Assembly: GCA_040905145.1 (NCBI GenBank)
Contig: JBBDSC010000112.1
Span: 1-37,348, forward strand
DNA length: 37,348 nucleotides
Direction: 5' to 3'
Source of the DNA: DATGMS01 sp040905145
Lineage (GTDB): Bacteria > Bacteroidota > Bacteroidia > Cytophagales > Cyclobacteriaceae
The notes under the pieces are model-generated. The model saw nothing but the letters and a program-made list of their open reading frames with translations. It searched no databases and was not told where the DNA came from. The position numbers and the translations under genes were made by a program. Position 1 is the stretch's first letter. Each line of letters begins with the position of its first letter. Shown here piece after piece: positions 9,448-17,019 of the stretch.

Positions 9448-10539
9448 TTATTGGTTTGTAAAATTCATCATTACTTTATCATCCTGGATTTTGAATTGAA
9501 ACCTGGCGGAATAACTCAGCCCGATCAGTATATTTTGAAGGAGTTCATTATCAAACTTCCCGGAGACGGTCAGGTTAGTGGCGGGTTTGTTTTTAATGTC
9601 AAATTTCATCCCATACCAATTTTCCAGAACCCTGATTGCCTCCATTATAGGTGTCCGGTCAAATACGACAATCCCCTTCGTCCATGCGGTTACCCGCTCT
9701 TCATCAAATTTCCCTTTGGTCATGCCACCATGTTTATCAGCCAGGGCCGCTTCTCCCCTTTCCAGGAATATTTCCGTACGGCTATCTGACTGGTCAGCTA
9801 CCAGCACCCTTCCTGTCAACAGGTAAATGTTGATCGCTTGATCTTCAGGGGCACTGATGTTAAAGGATGTCCCCAGGGCTGTAGTGGAGATGGTCCCCGT
9901 ATGGACTATGAAGGGTCTTTTCGGATCCTTAAATACATCAAAGTAGGCTTCACCTTCCAAAAAAAGCTCCCTTTTATCCTGTTCGAAATTTTCCACATAA
10001 CACAAGCTACTACCGGAATTCAGAATAACCTGAGTACCATCGGTGAGGGTTAATTTTGATTTTACACCGGGCCGGTTAATATGTTCCGTATAAATTATAG
10101 AACTCTCCATCTCCTCTTCCGGCTCCTGCAGTAGTGTAGCCGCCAAAAAGCTCAATCCAAAACAAAGGACAAGAATGGCCACAATCCGGTAAAATTGGGA
10201 AAATTGAAAAAGGGGCCTTTGCTTTTGCTCCATCCTTTTAATGGTACTGTTGGCATTTAAAGGAATAATTTTCCTTGTTTCCCCTTCCTCGACCGTATTT
10301 TCCGTTTCCAGTTCAACCTTCTTCCATAATTCCTCTTTATCATGAACTGAAAGCTTGAAGGATTTGCTGGAAAGGTTGATCAATATTTCCCTGGCCAGTT
10401 TTATCTCCTTCAGCTTTTCCGGGTTTTTGGACAGAAGTCCTTCCCAAACTAAATTGGTTTCCGCATCAGGGGATAACACCCATTTTCTAAATTCAAAACT
10501 TAAGACGAAATCCTCTACCGTCCATCTGTCGATATCCAT
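9448..10539 (-). CDS. FecR-family anti-sigma factor (FecR + DUF4974)
   Basis: Inner-membrane regulator of 363 residues that holds the ECF sigma factor and receives the signal from the STN domain of the receptor. The start at 10539 (MDIDRWTVED) is chosen because the family's N-terminal sigma-binding region begins there; the in-frame ATG at 10599 adds an atypical tail that lies in the leader hairpin. Seen: cytoplasmic part 1-115, one transmembrane helix (about 117-138, IVAILVLCFGLSFLAA), FecR domain (about 150-255, with LTDGTQVILNSGSSL and RELFLEGEAYFDV), and a C-terminal DUF4974 region (about 285-355). It lies between the sigma factor and an STN-type SusC, the standard order for this system. 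A nearly complete deletion of a second copy is found at 1396-1491. Confidence 0.95.
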   Translation of the reverse strand: MDIDRWTVEDFVLSFEFRKWVLSPDAETNLVWEGLLSKNPEKLKEIKLAREILINLSSKSFKLSVHDKEELWKKVELETENTVEEGETRKIIPLNANSTIKRMEQKQRPLFQFSQFYRIVAILVLCFGLSFLAATLLQEPEEEMESSIIYTEHINRPGVKSKLTLTDGTQVILNSGSSLCYVENFEQDKRELFLEGEAYFDVFKDPKRPFIVHTGTISTTALGTSFNISAPEDQAINIYLLTGRVLVADQSDSRTEIFLERGEAALADKHGGMTKGKFDEERVTAWTKGIVVFDRTPIMEAIRVLENWYGMKFDIKNKPATNLTVSGKFDNELLQNILIGLSYSARFQFKIQDDKVMMNFTNQ

Positions 10540-10554
10540 AATAATTGGTTTACT

Positions 10555-10605
10555 GTTACATAAGGAGGGAAAAGGAAAAAGTTCTCCTTCTAATTCCAAT
10601 TATTT
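10555..10605 (-). promoter_or_regulatory. fecR 5' leader hairpin
   Basis: AAGGAG at 10562-10567 pairs with CTCCTT at 10584-10589, about 22 bases upstream of the fecR ATG. The same block is kept in the decayed locus (1505-1555), where the stem is 7 bp. The arms are Shine-Dalgarno-like, so the stem could mask a ribosome site, but Bacteroidota depend little on such sites. Function not established. Confidence 0.4.
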
Positions 10606-10741
10606 TTAAATAATACATATTGTCTAGTGAAAGGATGAATTTATTATGCTAGTTTCAAAAAATAAGATGATTATTGCTGATCTCATAAAATATTATATAA
10701 GGTTCTCTAAACCAACCTGAAGAAAAGAGTGCTGCTTAGCG

Positions 10742-10865
10742 AAAGGAAGGTTGGAATGGTGGAATAGTGAGATTTTGCAATATTCCAGTTTCAAACATTA
10801 ACAGAATGGAAGGCCCCCGTTATGTTTTTTTTACCATCATTGCATCATTCCAATATTCCCTTTTA
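10742..10865. repeat. Intergenic imperfect palindrome built from 8-bp GGAAT units
   Basis: Between the sigma factor and fecR. The left arm holds TTGGAATG-GTGGAATA-GTGAGATT (10751-10774), an 8-bp periodic run. The right arm (about 10830-10860), read as its complement, gives ATTGGAATGATGCAATGATGG. The arms can fold on each other, and GCAATATTCC (10777-10786) adds a second pairing choice with GGAATATT from the right end. The centre (10787-10830) is unpaired. No coding potential is seen. The rest of the 10540-10891 gap holds only AT-rich sequence and the fecR leader. Confidence 0.5.
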
Positions 10866-10891
10866 TGACAAAATTTGGCAAAATTAAAATG

Positions 10892-11500
10892 TTAGAGCCT
10901 AAAAATAGAAAGGATCAACAAAAACGAAATCATACTTTTTCTCAAGTTGCAGATAGCCTTCCAGGCCAAAGTATAGACCGATTTGATATGCAATTTCATA
11001 ATAGAGGAAATTTCTTCGTAGGGAAGATTTTCAAAGAAGAGCAGTTGAACCACTTCCTTTTGTCGCAGAGGTAATTTTTCTATGGCCAATACCAGTTTTT
11101 TCCGCGTAAATTCATTTCCCTGATCCCTGATACAATCCTGTTCATAAGAATCCACTATATACAAAAAAACGAATTCCTCCACATTCCCTGTATGATACCT
11201 TGATAAGTCAGCCGCTATCTCCCTATGGATTTTATTGCTTAAACTTTTAAAAAGATACCATTTAATATTGTCGGTATCCTTCAGATTAGACTTATACTTC
11301 CAAAGACTTATGAAAACTTCCTGAATGCAATCCTTAACAAAGCTGCTGTTTGCCTTTATGGCCATACCGTACCGGAACATATCCTCCACATAAGCAGAAT
11401 AAATCGATTCCAGGCCCTTTCTATTTCCTTCCCTTAATTGGTTCCACCATTCTTTCTGGTGTAGGTCTTGATTATTAGAATAGTTCTTTTCAATATACAT
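10892..11500 (-). CDS. ECF-type RNA polymerase sigma factor (FecI-like)
   Basis: A 202-residue sigma-70 family protein with only regions 2 and 4, the extracytoplasmic-function type. Region 2 covers about residues 30-70 (LESIYSAYVEDMFRYGM, then DCIQEVFISLWKY). Region 4 covers about 138-190 (EKLPLRQKEVVQLLFFE, then LPYEEISSIM as the helix-turn-helix). It is followed after 352 bases by a FecR anti-sigma factor and an STN-domain SusC, so it is expected to switch on that receptor operon when the substrate binds. It may also act on the truncated paralogous operon at the left edge. The start at 11500 is the first ATG and gives the normal length. A divergent gene (the ERCC4 nuclease) begins 260 bases away. 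Confidence 0.95.
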   Translation of the reverse strand: MYIEKNYSNNQDLHQKEWWNQLREGNRKGLESIYSAYVEDMFRYGMAIKANSSFVKDCIQEVFISLWKYKSNLKDTDNIKWYLFKSLSNKIHREIAADLSRYHTGNVEEFVFLYIVDSYEQDCIRDQGNEFTRKKLVLAIEKLPLRQKEVVQLLFFENLPYEEISSIMKLHIKSVYTLAWKAICNLRKSMISFLLILSIFRL

Positions 11501-11760
11501 CTATCTCAATAGATTATTTTGTAATAGACAATATATAAAATAAGTTTAACTTTTTCTATTTGATGTAAATTAAAGTTTAGTAAATCTATCCAAACCTTTA
11601 AAAGATGAAAAATAGATAGGCAACTTGACCCCCGTTTTCACTGATAAGAGCCAAAGTTTAATGGCCAATTCAAAATCCTAATGTGTATTTCTCACCTTAC
11701 CCTTTTTAAATTCACTGATATCCATTAACTTGGTGTACAAGTGATTGTGCGAAATATACT

Positions 11761-12402
11761 ATGCCACTCATAAAAGTAGACGATAGGGAATGCAATGAGA
11801 ATTTGCTGTCCGCTTTAAGACAGGAAAAAGACACCATCATAAGAATTTGCCGCTTGCCCGTAGGCGATTATCAGGTGGAAGACCTTTTATTGGTAGAGAG
11901 AAAAACCATCCGTGATCTATTTGTTTCCATTAAGGACGGACGTTGGTTCCGGCAAGCTATCAAATTATCCACTCTGCCCCTACAAAGCATGGTTATATTG
12001 GAAGGCACTTCCGTTGATTATCAATCTTTAGGGATGAAGCGGGAAGCCGTTCAGGGAGCCTTGGTCACCTTGTCACTTTTGTTCAAAATACCTTTGATCC
12101 GTTCCAGGACTCCTGAAGAAACGGCCAAGCTCATCCTTTATGCAGCCAGGCAAATACAATCTTTTGGCTGCCACCCGGGGCCTGTACGGCATCTTCCCTT
12201 TAGCCGGCGGATGAAGGACAAGCGTAAAAGGCAAATCCATGTGCTGCAAGGTCTTCCTGGCATAGGACCTGTACGGGCAAGATTGCTCTTGGAAAAATTC
12301 GGCACCTTAAAGGCTGTTTTTGATGCCCTTACCGATGAATGGGAAACCCTCCCCGGAATAGGTAAAAATACCATCCGGCAAATAAAGCAGGTGATGGAAT
12401 AA
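11761..12402 (+). CDS. ERCC4-type (XPF/MUS81-like) nuclease with helix-hairpin-helix pair
   Basis: A 213-residue protein and the only plus-strand gene in the window. Residues 3-130 form an ERCC4 nuclease domain: VDDRE (D7, D8, E10), then LPVGDY (G35-D36), then LLVERKTIRDL (E46-R47-K48, D52). This reproduces the GD-x(n)-ERK-x3-D active site of XPF/MUS81/Hef nucleases that cut branched DNA. Residues 161-210 hold two HhH motifs (LQGLPGIGPVRARLL and LPGIGKNTI), the usual DNA-binding partner. No helicase domain is present, so it resembles the compact nuclease-HhH half of archaeal XPF proteins. It has its own intergenic region and no link to the sugar genes; it converges with the DUF1080 gene 66 bases away. 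Role in DNA repair or recombination is inferred from the family. Confidence 0.93.
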   Translation: MPLIKVDDRECNENLLSALRQEKDTIIRICRLPVGDYQVEDLLLVERKTIRDLFVSIKDGRWFRQAIKLSTLPLQSMVILEGTSVDYQSLGMKREAVQGALVTLSLLFKIPLIRSRTPEETAKLILYAARQIQSFGCHPGPVRHLPFSRRMKDKRKRQIHVLQGLPGIGPVRARLLLEKFGTLKAVFDALTDEWETLPGIGKNTIRQIKQVME

Positions 12403-12468
12403 AAAGATATCTCCTTGAATCAAGTTGTGAATATGGGATCCCTTTCTTTTTTCTCCAGAATGGTCTGA

Positions 12469-13158
12469 TTATTTAAGTTCGGTGATGGTAATGTCCCTCA
12501 ATTCCAGCTTCGCCGCACCTCCACTATGAAGTTGCACGGCGAGTATGCCCTTTCCTGGAATGTCGGGATCTTCTTCTATATATTCAGAGGTTTTGACGCC
12601 ATTGATGTAAAGTTCGTGACGGTTGCCTTTGCAGCGGACGATGTAGCTGTTCCATCCGTCTTCCTTAAGGAGGTGTTTGAGCGTGCTGAGATTTCCTCCC
12701 ACAAGCTTAGCACGGCGATGCTCATCATAAATGTCTCCCCAATAACCGTTGCCAATGTCAGCCTGGTAGCCGACCATATTCCCGTCCTGAATAGTTGATC
12801 GGTATTGGATACCACTGTTGATCATACCTGTACCAGGGTCTCCGGACAAACGGAACAGACAACGCAACTCAAAATCCTCATATTCACTTTCGGTGTACAG
12901 GTAAATGTTTTCCGGTATTTTTTGGATTCCATCCCCTCCTATAATGACACTGTCCTCCACAACCCATAAATTCTGATATTCCTGGGGCAAAGTTTTCCAC
13001 CCTTTAAGCGTTTTCCCATCAAAAAGTGAGGTGGTTTGCACTGTTTCCTGCCCATAGGCATAAGCGTTAAAAAACAGCATCAAAATAAGCAGGGCCAGAT
13101 TTACCCCTATTTTTGATACATTTCTATTCTGGAAGTCATTATTCCGATACACACTCAT
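12469..13158 (-). CDS. DUF1080 (3-keto-disaccharide hydrolase-like) secreted protein
   Basis: A beta-sandwich protein of the DUF1080 family (Pfam name: 3-keto-disaccharide hydrolase), about 229 residues from the start chosen here. Seen: a hydrophobic export signal (about 17-36, ending AYG); the family opening TSLFDGKTLKGW; then NSGIQYR (114-120), GYQADIG (130-136), WGDIYDEHRR, and the closing GKGILAVQLHSGG. ATGs at 13191 and 13212 are also in frame; the start at 13158 is preferred because it puts the signal peptide nearest the N-terminus, but no ribosome site decides it. It lies downstream of the SGNH and propeller/cytochrome genes with a 371-base gap, so it may be co-transcribed or separate. 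Family members act on oxidised (3-keto) sugars in known cases; here that is inference. Confidence 0.88.
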   Translation of the reverse strand: MSVYRNNDFQNRNVSKIGVNLALLILMLFFNAYAYGQETVQTTSLFDGKTLKGWKTLPQEYQNLWVVEDSVIIGGDGIQKIPENIYLYTESEYEDFELRCLFRLSGDPGTGMINSGIQYRSTIQDGNMVGYQADIGNGYWGDIYDEHRRAKLVGGNLSTLKHLLKEDGWNSYIVRCKGNRHELYINGVKTSEYIEEDPDIPGKGILAVQLHSGGAAKLELRDITITELK

Positions 13159-13224
13159 AATTTGGGTATTTGGGTTATAATTGTTTAACATAATCTTCAG
13201 TATTCTTGGCATTAAAACAAGAGG

Positions 13225-13335
13225 TTACCGCTGATGGTCCATAGTCCAGTGAAATACTGCTTGTCCACAGTCCATGGTCGGGTTATCTTTGGTGGCCTTT
13301 GCGCATAAACCTCTGCGTCCATTGCGTGAAACCAA
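13225..13335. repeat. Intergenic heptad-type repeats (GTCCATA and CTTTGCG families)
   Basis: In the 371-base gap before the DUF1080 gene. Seen: GGTCCATAGTCC (13236-13247) and GTCCACAGTCCATGGTC (13263-13279), tandem variants of a 7-bp GTCCAYA unit. Then, at about 13287-13332, CTTTGGTGG, CCTTTGCGC, ACCTCTGCG and TCCATTGCG follow, variants of a unit also seen in the element at 18469-18558. No reading frame is likely. The rest of the gap (13336-13529) is AT-rich with no feature recognised. Confidence 0.45.
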
Positions 13336-13529
13336 TGACCCTTATATATAATTTGAGGTTGTTATTTTCCAAAACCTAAATATTTATTATCCGAACTTGC
13401 ATTTTTTTTCAATAAGATCATAGATTTTCATCTTTTTTCAAGAAAAAAAGCATCACCTTTTTTCCAAAATATGTCAGAATTTAGGTTAAACGGAAGGGAA
13501 ATTCATTAATCTTAACCCGTACAATTACT

Positions 13530-16500
13530 TTATTTCCCCATAACAAGTCTTGTCTGGGCAGGTGAAGTTTCCGCATCTTGAATTTGGATGTTAAGTGGAC
13601 CTTCCTCATGCACGGCTCTGTCAATGGCCAGCGTAATTTGGTGTACACCTTGAGGTAGATCCACCACGGTTCCTTCATCCGTGAGGTCTAGTGGCTTTTG
13701 GCCTGACCATGCAGTAATACCTTCTGTCGTGTTGAACGACAGGTCCACATTTCCTGTACTGAGCACTTCGATTTCAAAATTGACGAAGCTGTACCGCTGG
13801 TTGGGATTTACTTCGATGATCGGCAGTTCTTCAATCGGCAGATCACCGGAAACCTTGCTATATGCTGGTTGAATGCCCATTTTCGTGTTTTCCTTAACAA
13901 TGTGGTCTATACCGTCTTCCCGGATCTTTGAAATCAACTCTTCATTACCAGTCAATGCACTCCAACGTCGTACTAACTGAGCATTTGGTACACGGAACTT
14001 TCCTGATTCGCCAATTCTAGAAAGGTAACCCACCAAGTTAATAAATTCCTCCCTATCCAAACTGGCAGTTAATCCCGGTGGCATAAGAGAGCCTGGGACA
14101 TTTTCATGAACATCGATCTGGCTTTTCGGAATCGATACTTCCTGACCAGCCACATTTCGCAGTACCACCTCGGAGGCTCCTTCCCGTACGGGATAACCCA
14201 TGACTACGCTACCATCTTTTTTGTTAATTCGTTGAAGCTCATATCCCTCTTTAATGGATTCATTGGGATCGACAATGGAGCGGATAATGTCATCCATTGG
14301 TGAACTCGTTCCAAGGCTACTCAGATCCGGACCAATAAGGCCCCCAGCCCCTCCAATTGCATGGCAGGTCTGACAATTAAGGGAAGTTTTCCTATATATC
14401 ACTTCTCCAAGTTCAGGATCTGCTGTTGTTTTTATTTCTTGCGTCAGATTATTGATTTCCTGATCACTAAGTTGCTGAGGCATACGTTCGGGGGGGAGAT
14501 TACCTCCAGAGGCTTCAAATGCCTGCTTGAGGAGTATAACATCTTCGTCTTTATGCCTGTACCAGGGTAACTGTTGCTGCATCGTTTTTCTACCGAGCAT
14601 TGCCATGCTTTCAGGTATCTTTTTTCCTGATATTTCTTCGGCAAGTGCACGTGTCCCTTCCTTACGGGATAAAAACGCTGAGAAAAGTCCAGAAGCATCT
14701 ACTTGTTCCGGCAAATTCTGCAATACTTCCACAGTAAGGCCCGCCGCTTTAGAAACATTTAAGGATACAAGTTCAGTGATTGCCAGTAACCGTAACTCAG
14801 GGGGATAATTTCCACTGGTCATGTCAATCAATAACTGATGGCTTTTGCTATCCTCCATAGAAGCCAATGCACCCAATGCGGCTTTTTTCATGCTTTTATC
14901 ACCATTCCGGGCCAGTGTGACTAATCGTCCGTTCAACTCTCCCATATTCCAATACCCAATCAACCTCACGGCACTAAGGGCTACTGCCTCCTCATCGTTC
15001 TCCACAAAACCGGCAATACGGCTTAAGCCTTGATCCGGCTTCAGCCCTCTCTGCCGTGCAGCTTCCTGCAGTGCACCTAATTCTGCCGCCCGACTATTAT
15101 TATAAATGGAATTTCCTTCGACGGCCAGATCCAATAAGGTATTTAAATCCCCTGTATTTCCCCATTTAGCAATAGAATTGAGTACATCATTACGGTATTC
15201 TTCCGGCACTTCACCTTTTTGATAAAGCTGGACAAGATGCCCAACAGCGTCGGGATTACTTACAGATTTAAGTGCAAAGACTGTCTTCTTTGAGTTGCCG
15301 AGAAATTCGGGGTCTGCTTTGAGACTGGCCATCCAGAGTGGCTCAAGTTCCCGGATGGTCTGCCAGAGGGCGAAATCCAAAAATTCGTCCATCTGATGAT
15401 CCAATACGGCTAAAGCGGTAGATGCAGCTTCTGCTGTCTGCAGTTTTCGAAGGGCAATAACGGCTTCAAGACGCACCCGCGGGTGATTATCTGTTGCCGC
15501 ATCCTGAAGTAAGGTTAAGCTGTCATCTATCCTGTCATACCAATGATATAGTGTCCTGACCGCAGCAGCCCTGGCATTGTGGTTATCGGCACTTAAAAGA
15601 CCAAAAAGAAGTGATTCATCCACGACATCAAGGGATTGATTTACCCAAAGGGCCTCCAGCAGATGATGCTCGTAATCAGGGTTTTCTTCGTCTAAGTCGC
15701 CGATCCACTCTTGCAGCGCCTGGATCACTGCATCGGATCCGCGTTGTTTTAGTAATTGCTTTGCCTGGAGGCGCGTCCAATCTTCAGGCATCTTCAAAGC
15801 ATCCAGAAGCTCTTCAATATTGGCTTCAACTAACTTTGGTGCTTTAACCAGCGGACGGTTTTTCGCGACAATACGCCAAATACGGCCATGTTGCTGATCC
15901 CGGCGCGGATCATGAAAATCAACTTCACCATGTTGAATGATGGGATTGTACCAATCAGCTACATAAATCGCCCCATCCGGCCCAATGGAGATATCAACTG
16001 GACGAAATGCCACGTTGTCAGTCCACAATAAATCCTCTACCTGCTTAGTAGCGTAACCACTCCCTTGTTCCTCAACAGTAAACCGGTTAATTCTGTTTGC
16101 CCGGAAGTCATTGGTTATAAAACCTCCTGCCCAGGACTCTGGCAGATGTCGTCCTGAAATAACTTCCAGCCCACTATGTTTGGGTTGACCGGGATTTAAA
16201 CCCCGTATAATTCTTTGGGCACCAGGAGCCGTTACAAATGTGGCCCCGGGAAATGCATAATTTATCCCCTCATTTCCTGCACCATCCGTCAAGAATGACT
16301 GTCCCCATCGATTAAATTGGAGGCCCCATGGATTTATCAATCCTTTGGCATACACATCCAGTTCAAGAGTTTTGGGACGCAATTGCCATACACCCCCACC
16401 CTCAAGCCGTTTGACGCCCCATGGGGTTTCGACGTGGCTGTAGATATAAATTGACTGATTGAAGTAAAACAACCCTTCCGGTCCCCATCGAAAGGTATGA

Positions 16501-17018
16501 ATAAGGTGATGCGTATCACCTGTTCCGAAGCCGCTCAATACCCTACGCCTCTGGTCGGCTTTTCCGTCACCATCTGTGTCCGTGAAATGCAAAATTTCTG
16601 TGGAATTTGCCACATAAACCCCACCATCTCCCGGCAAGATACCGGTAGGTGTCAGCAAGCCTTCTGCAAAAACAGTTGATTTATCCGCCGTCCCGTCCCC
16701 GTTCGTATCCTCTAGCACATAAATCTTATCGTTTGCCTCCTCACCGGTCTTCAGATGGGGGTATACCGTACTACTCACCACCCACAGTCTGCCCTCAGCA
16801 TCCCAATTCATCTGTATTGGCTTAACCACCATCGGGTCAGCGGCAAACAGGCTTACCTCAAAACCATCCGCTACCTGTAGCATTTCAAGTTGGCTCTGGG
16901 GATCCGGATCTGGAATGTCCTGCAAATCATTCTGTGCAAATACTGTGGAAGTGATGAGCAGAAAATTAGAGAAAAGAAATATTCTCCTGAAAAACTTCTT
17001 ATTTACAATCATTTTCAT
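13530..17018 (-). CDS. Large secreted propeller-HEAT-cytochrome c protein (PVC-type haem-binding)
   Basis: A 1162-residue exported protein. Order: signal peptide (about 1-29); beta-propeller of the membrane-bound dehydrogenase type (about 40-390), with calcium-site-like loops DTNGDGTAD and DTDGDGKAD and the blade motif GPDGAIYVADWYNP; HEAT-like repeats (about 395-790); a cytochrome c domain with C882-Q-T-C-H886 and a likely distal ligand Met979 (SLMPPG). The last 150 residues form an extra beta-rich tail not seen in the paralogue at 29352. Proteins of this build are frequent in Planctomycetes/Verrucomicrobia and in marine Bacteroidota; most have no proven substrate. The haem and propeller suggest electron transfer from a sugar or alcohol oxidation (inference). 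It begins 1 base after the SGNH stop, so translation is probably coupled; M3 at 17012 is a possible alternative start. Confidence 0.93.
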   Translation of the reverse strand: MKMIVNKKFFRRIFLFSNFLLITSTVFAQNDLQDIPDPDPQSQLEMLQVADGFEVSLFAADPMVVKPIQMNWDAEGRLWVVSSTVYPHLKTGEEANDKIYVLEDTNGDGTADKSTVFAEGLLTPTGILPGDGGVYVANSTEILHFTDTDGDGKADQRRRVLSGFGTGDTHHLIHTFRWGPEGLFYFNQSIYIYSHVETPWGVKRLEGGGVWQLRPKTLELDVYAKGLINPWGLQFNRWGQSFLTDGAGNEGINYAFPGATFVTAPGAQRIIRGLNPGQPKHSGLEVISGRHLPESWAGGFITNDFRANRINRFTVEEQGSGYATKQVEDLLWTDNVAFRPVDISIGPDGAIYVADWYNPIIQHGEVDFHDPRRDQQHGRIWRIVAKNRPLVKAPKLVEANIEELLDALKMPEDWTRLQAKQLLKQRGSDAVIQALQEWIGDLDEENPDYEHHLLEALWVNQSLDVVDESLLFGLLSADNHNARAAAVRTLYHWYDRIDDSLTLLQDAATDNHPRVRLEAVIALRKLQTAEAASTALAVLDHQMDEFLDFALWQTIRELEPLWMASLKADPEFLGNSKKTVFALKSVSNPDAVGHLVQLYQKGEVPEEYRNDVLNSIAKWGNTGDLNTLLDLAVEGNSIYNNSRAAELGALQEAARQRGLKPDQGLSRIAGFVENDEEAVALSAVRLIGYWNMGELNGRLVTLARNGDKSMKKAALGALASMEDSKSHQLLIDMTSGNYPPELRLLAITELVSLNVSKAAGLTVEVLQNLPEQVDASGLFSAFLSRKEGTRALAEEISGKKIPESMAMLGRKTMQQQLPWYRHKDEDVILLKQAFEASGGNLPPERMPQQLSDQEINNLTQEIKTTADPELGEVIYRKTSLNCQTCHAIGGAGGLIGPDLSSLGTSSPMDDIIRSIVDPNESIKEGYELQRINKKDGSVVMGYPVREGASEVVLRNVAGQEVSIPKSQIDVHENVPGSLMPPGLTASLDREEFINLVGYLSRIGESGKFRVPNAQLVRRWSALTGNEELISKIREDGIDHIVKENTKMGIQPAYSKVSGDLPIEELPIIEVNPNQRYSFVNFEIEVLSTGNVDLSFNTTEGITAWSGQKPLDLTDEGTVVDLPQGVHQITLAIDRAVHEEGPLNIQIQDAETSPAQTRLVMGK

Positions 17019-17019
17019 T

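Noticed and set aside
11700..11762. TTGGTG...TATACT promoter-like pair before the ERCC4 gene
   Set aside because: The TATACT word touches the ATG, leaving no room for a transcription start upstream of it, and the 19-base spacing is poor. The phylum's usual TAnnTTTG form is not matched.
13530..17018. Transfer or contamination from a planctomycete because of the PVC-type domains
   Set aside because: Base composition, strand and operon setting match the neighbours, and this family is also common in marine Bacteroidota.
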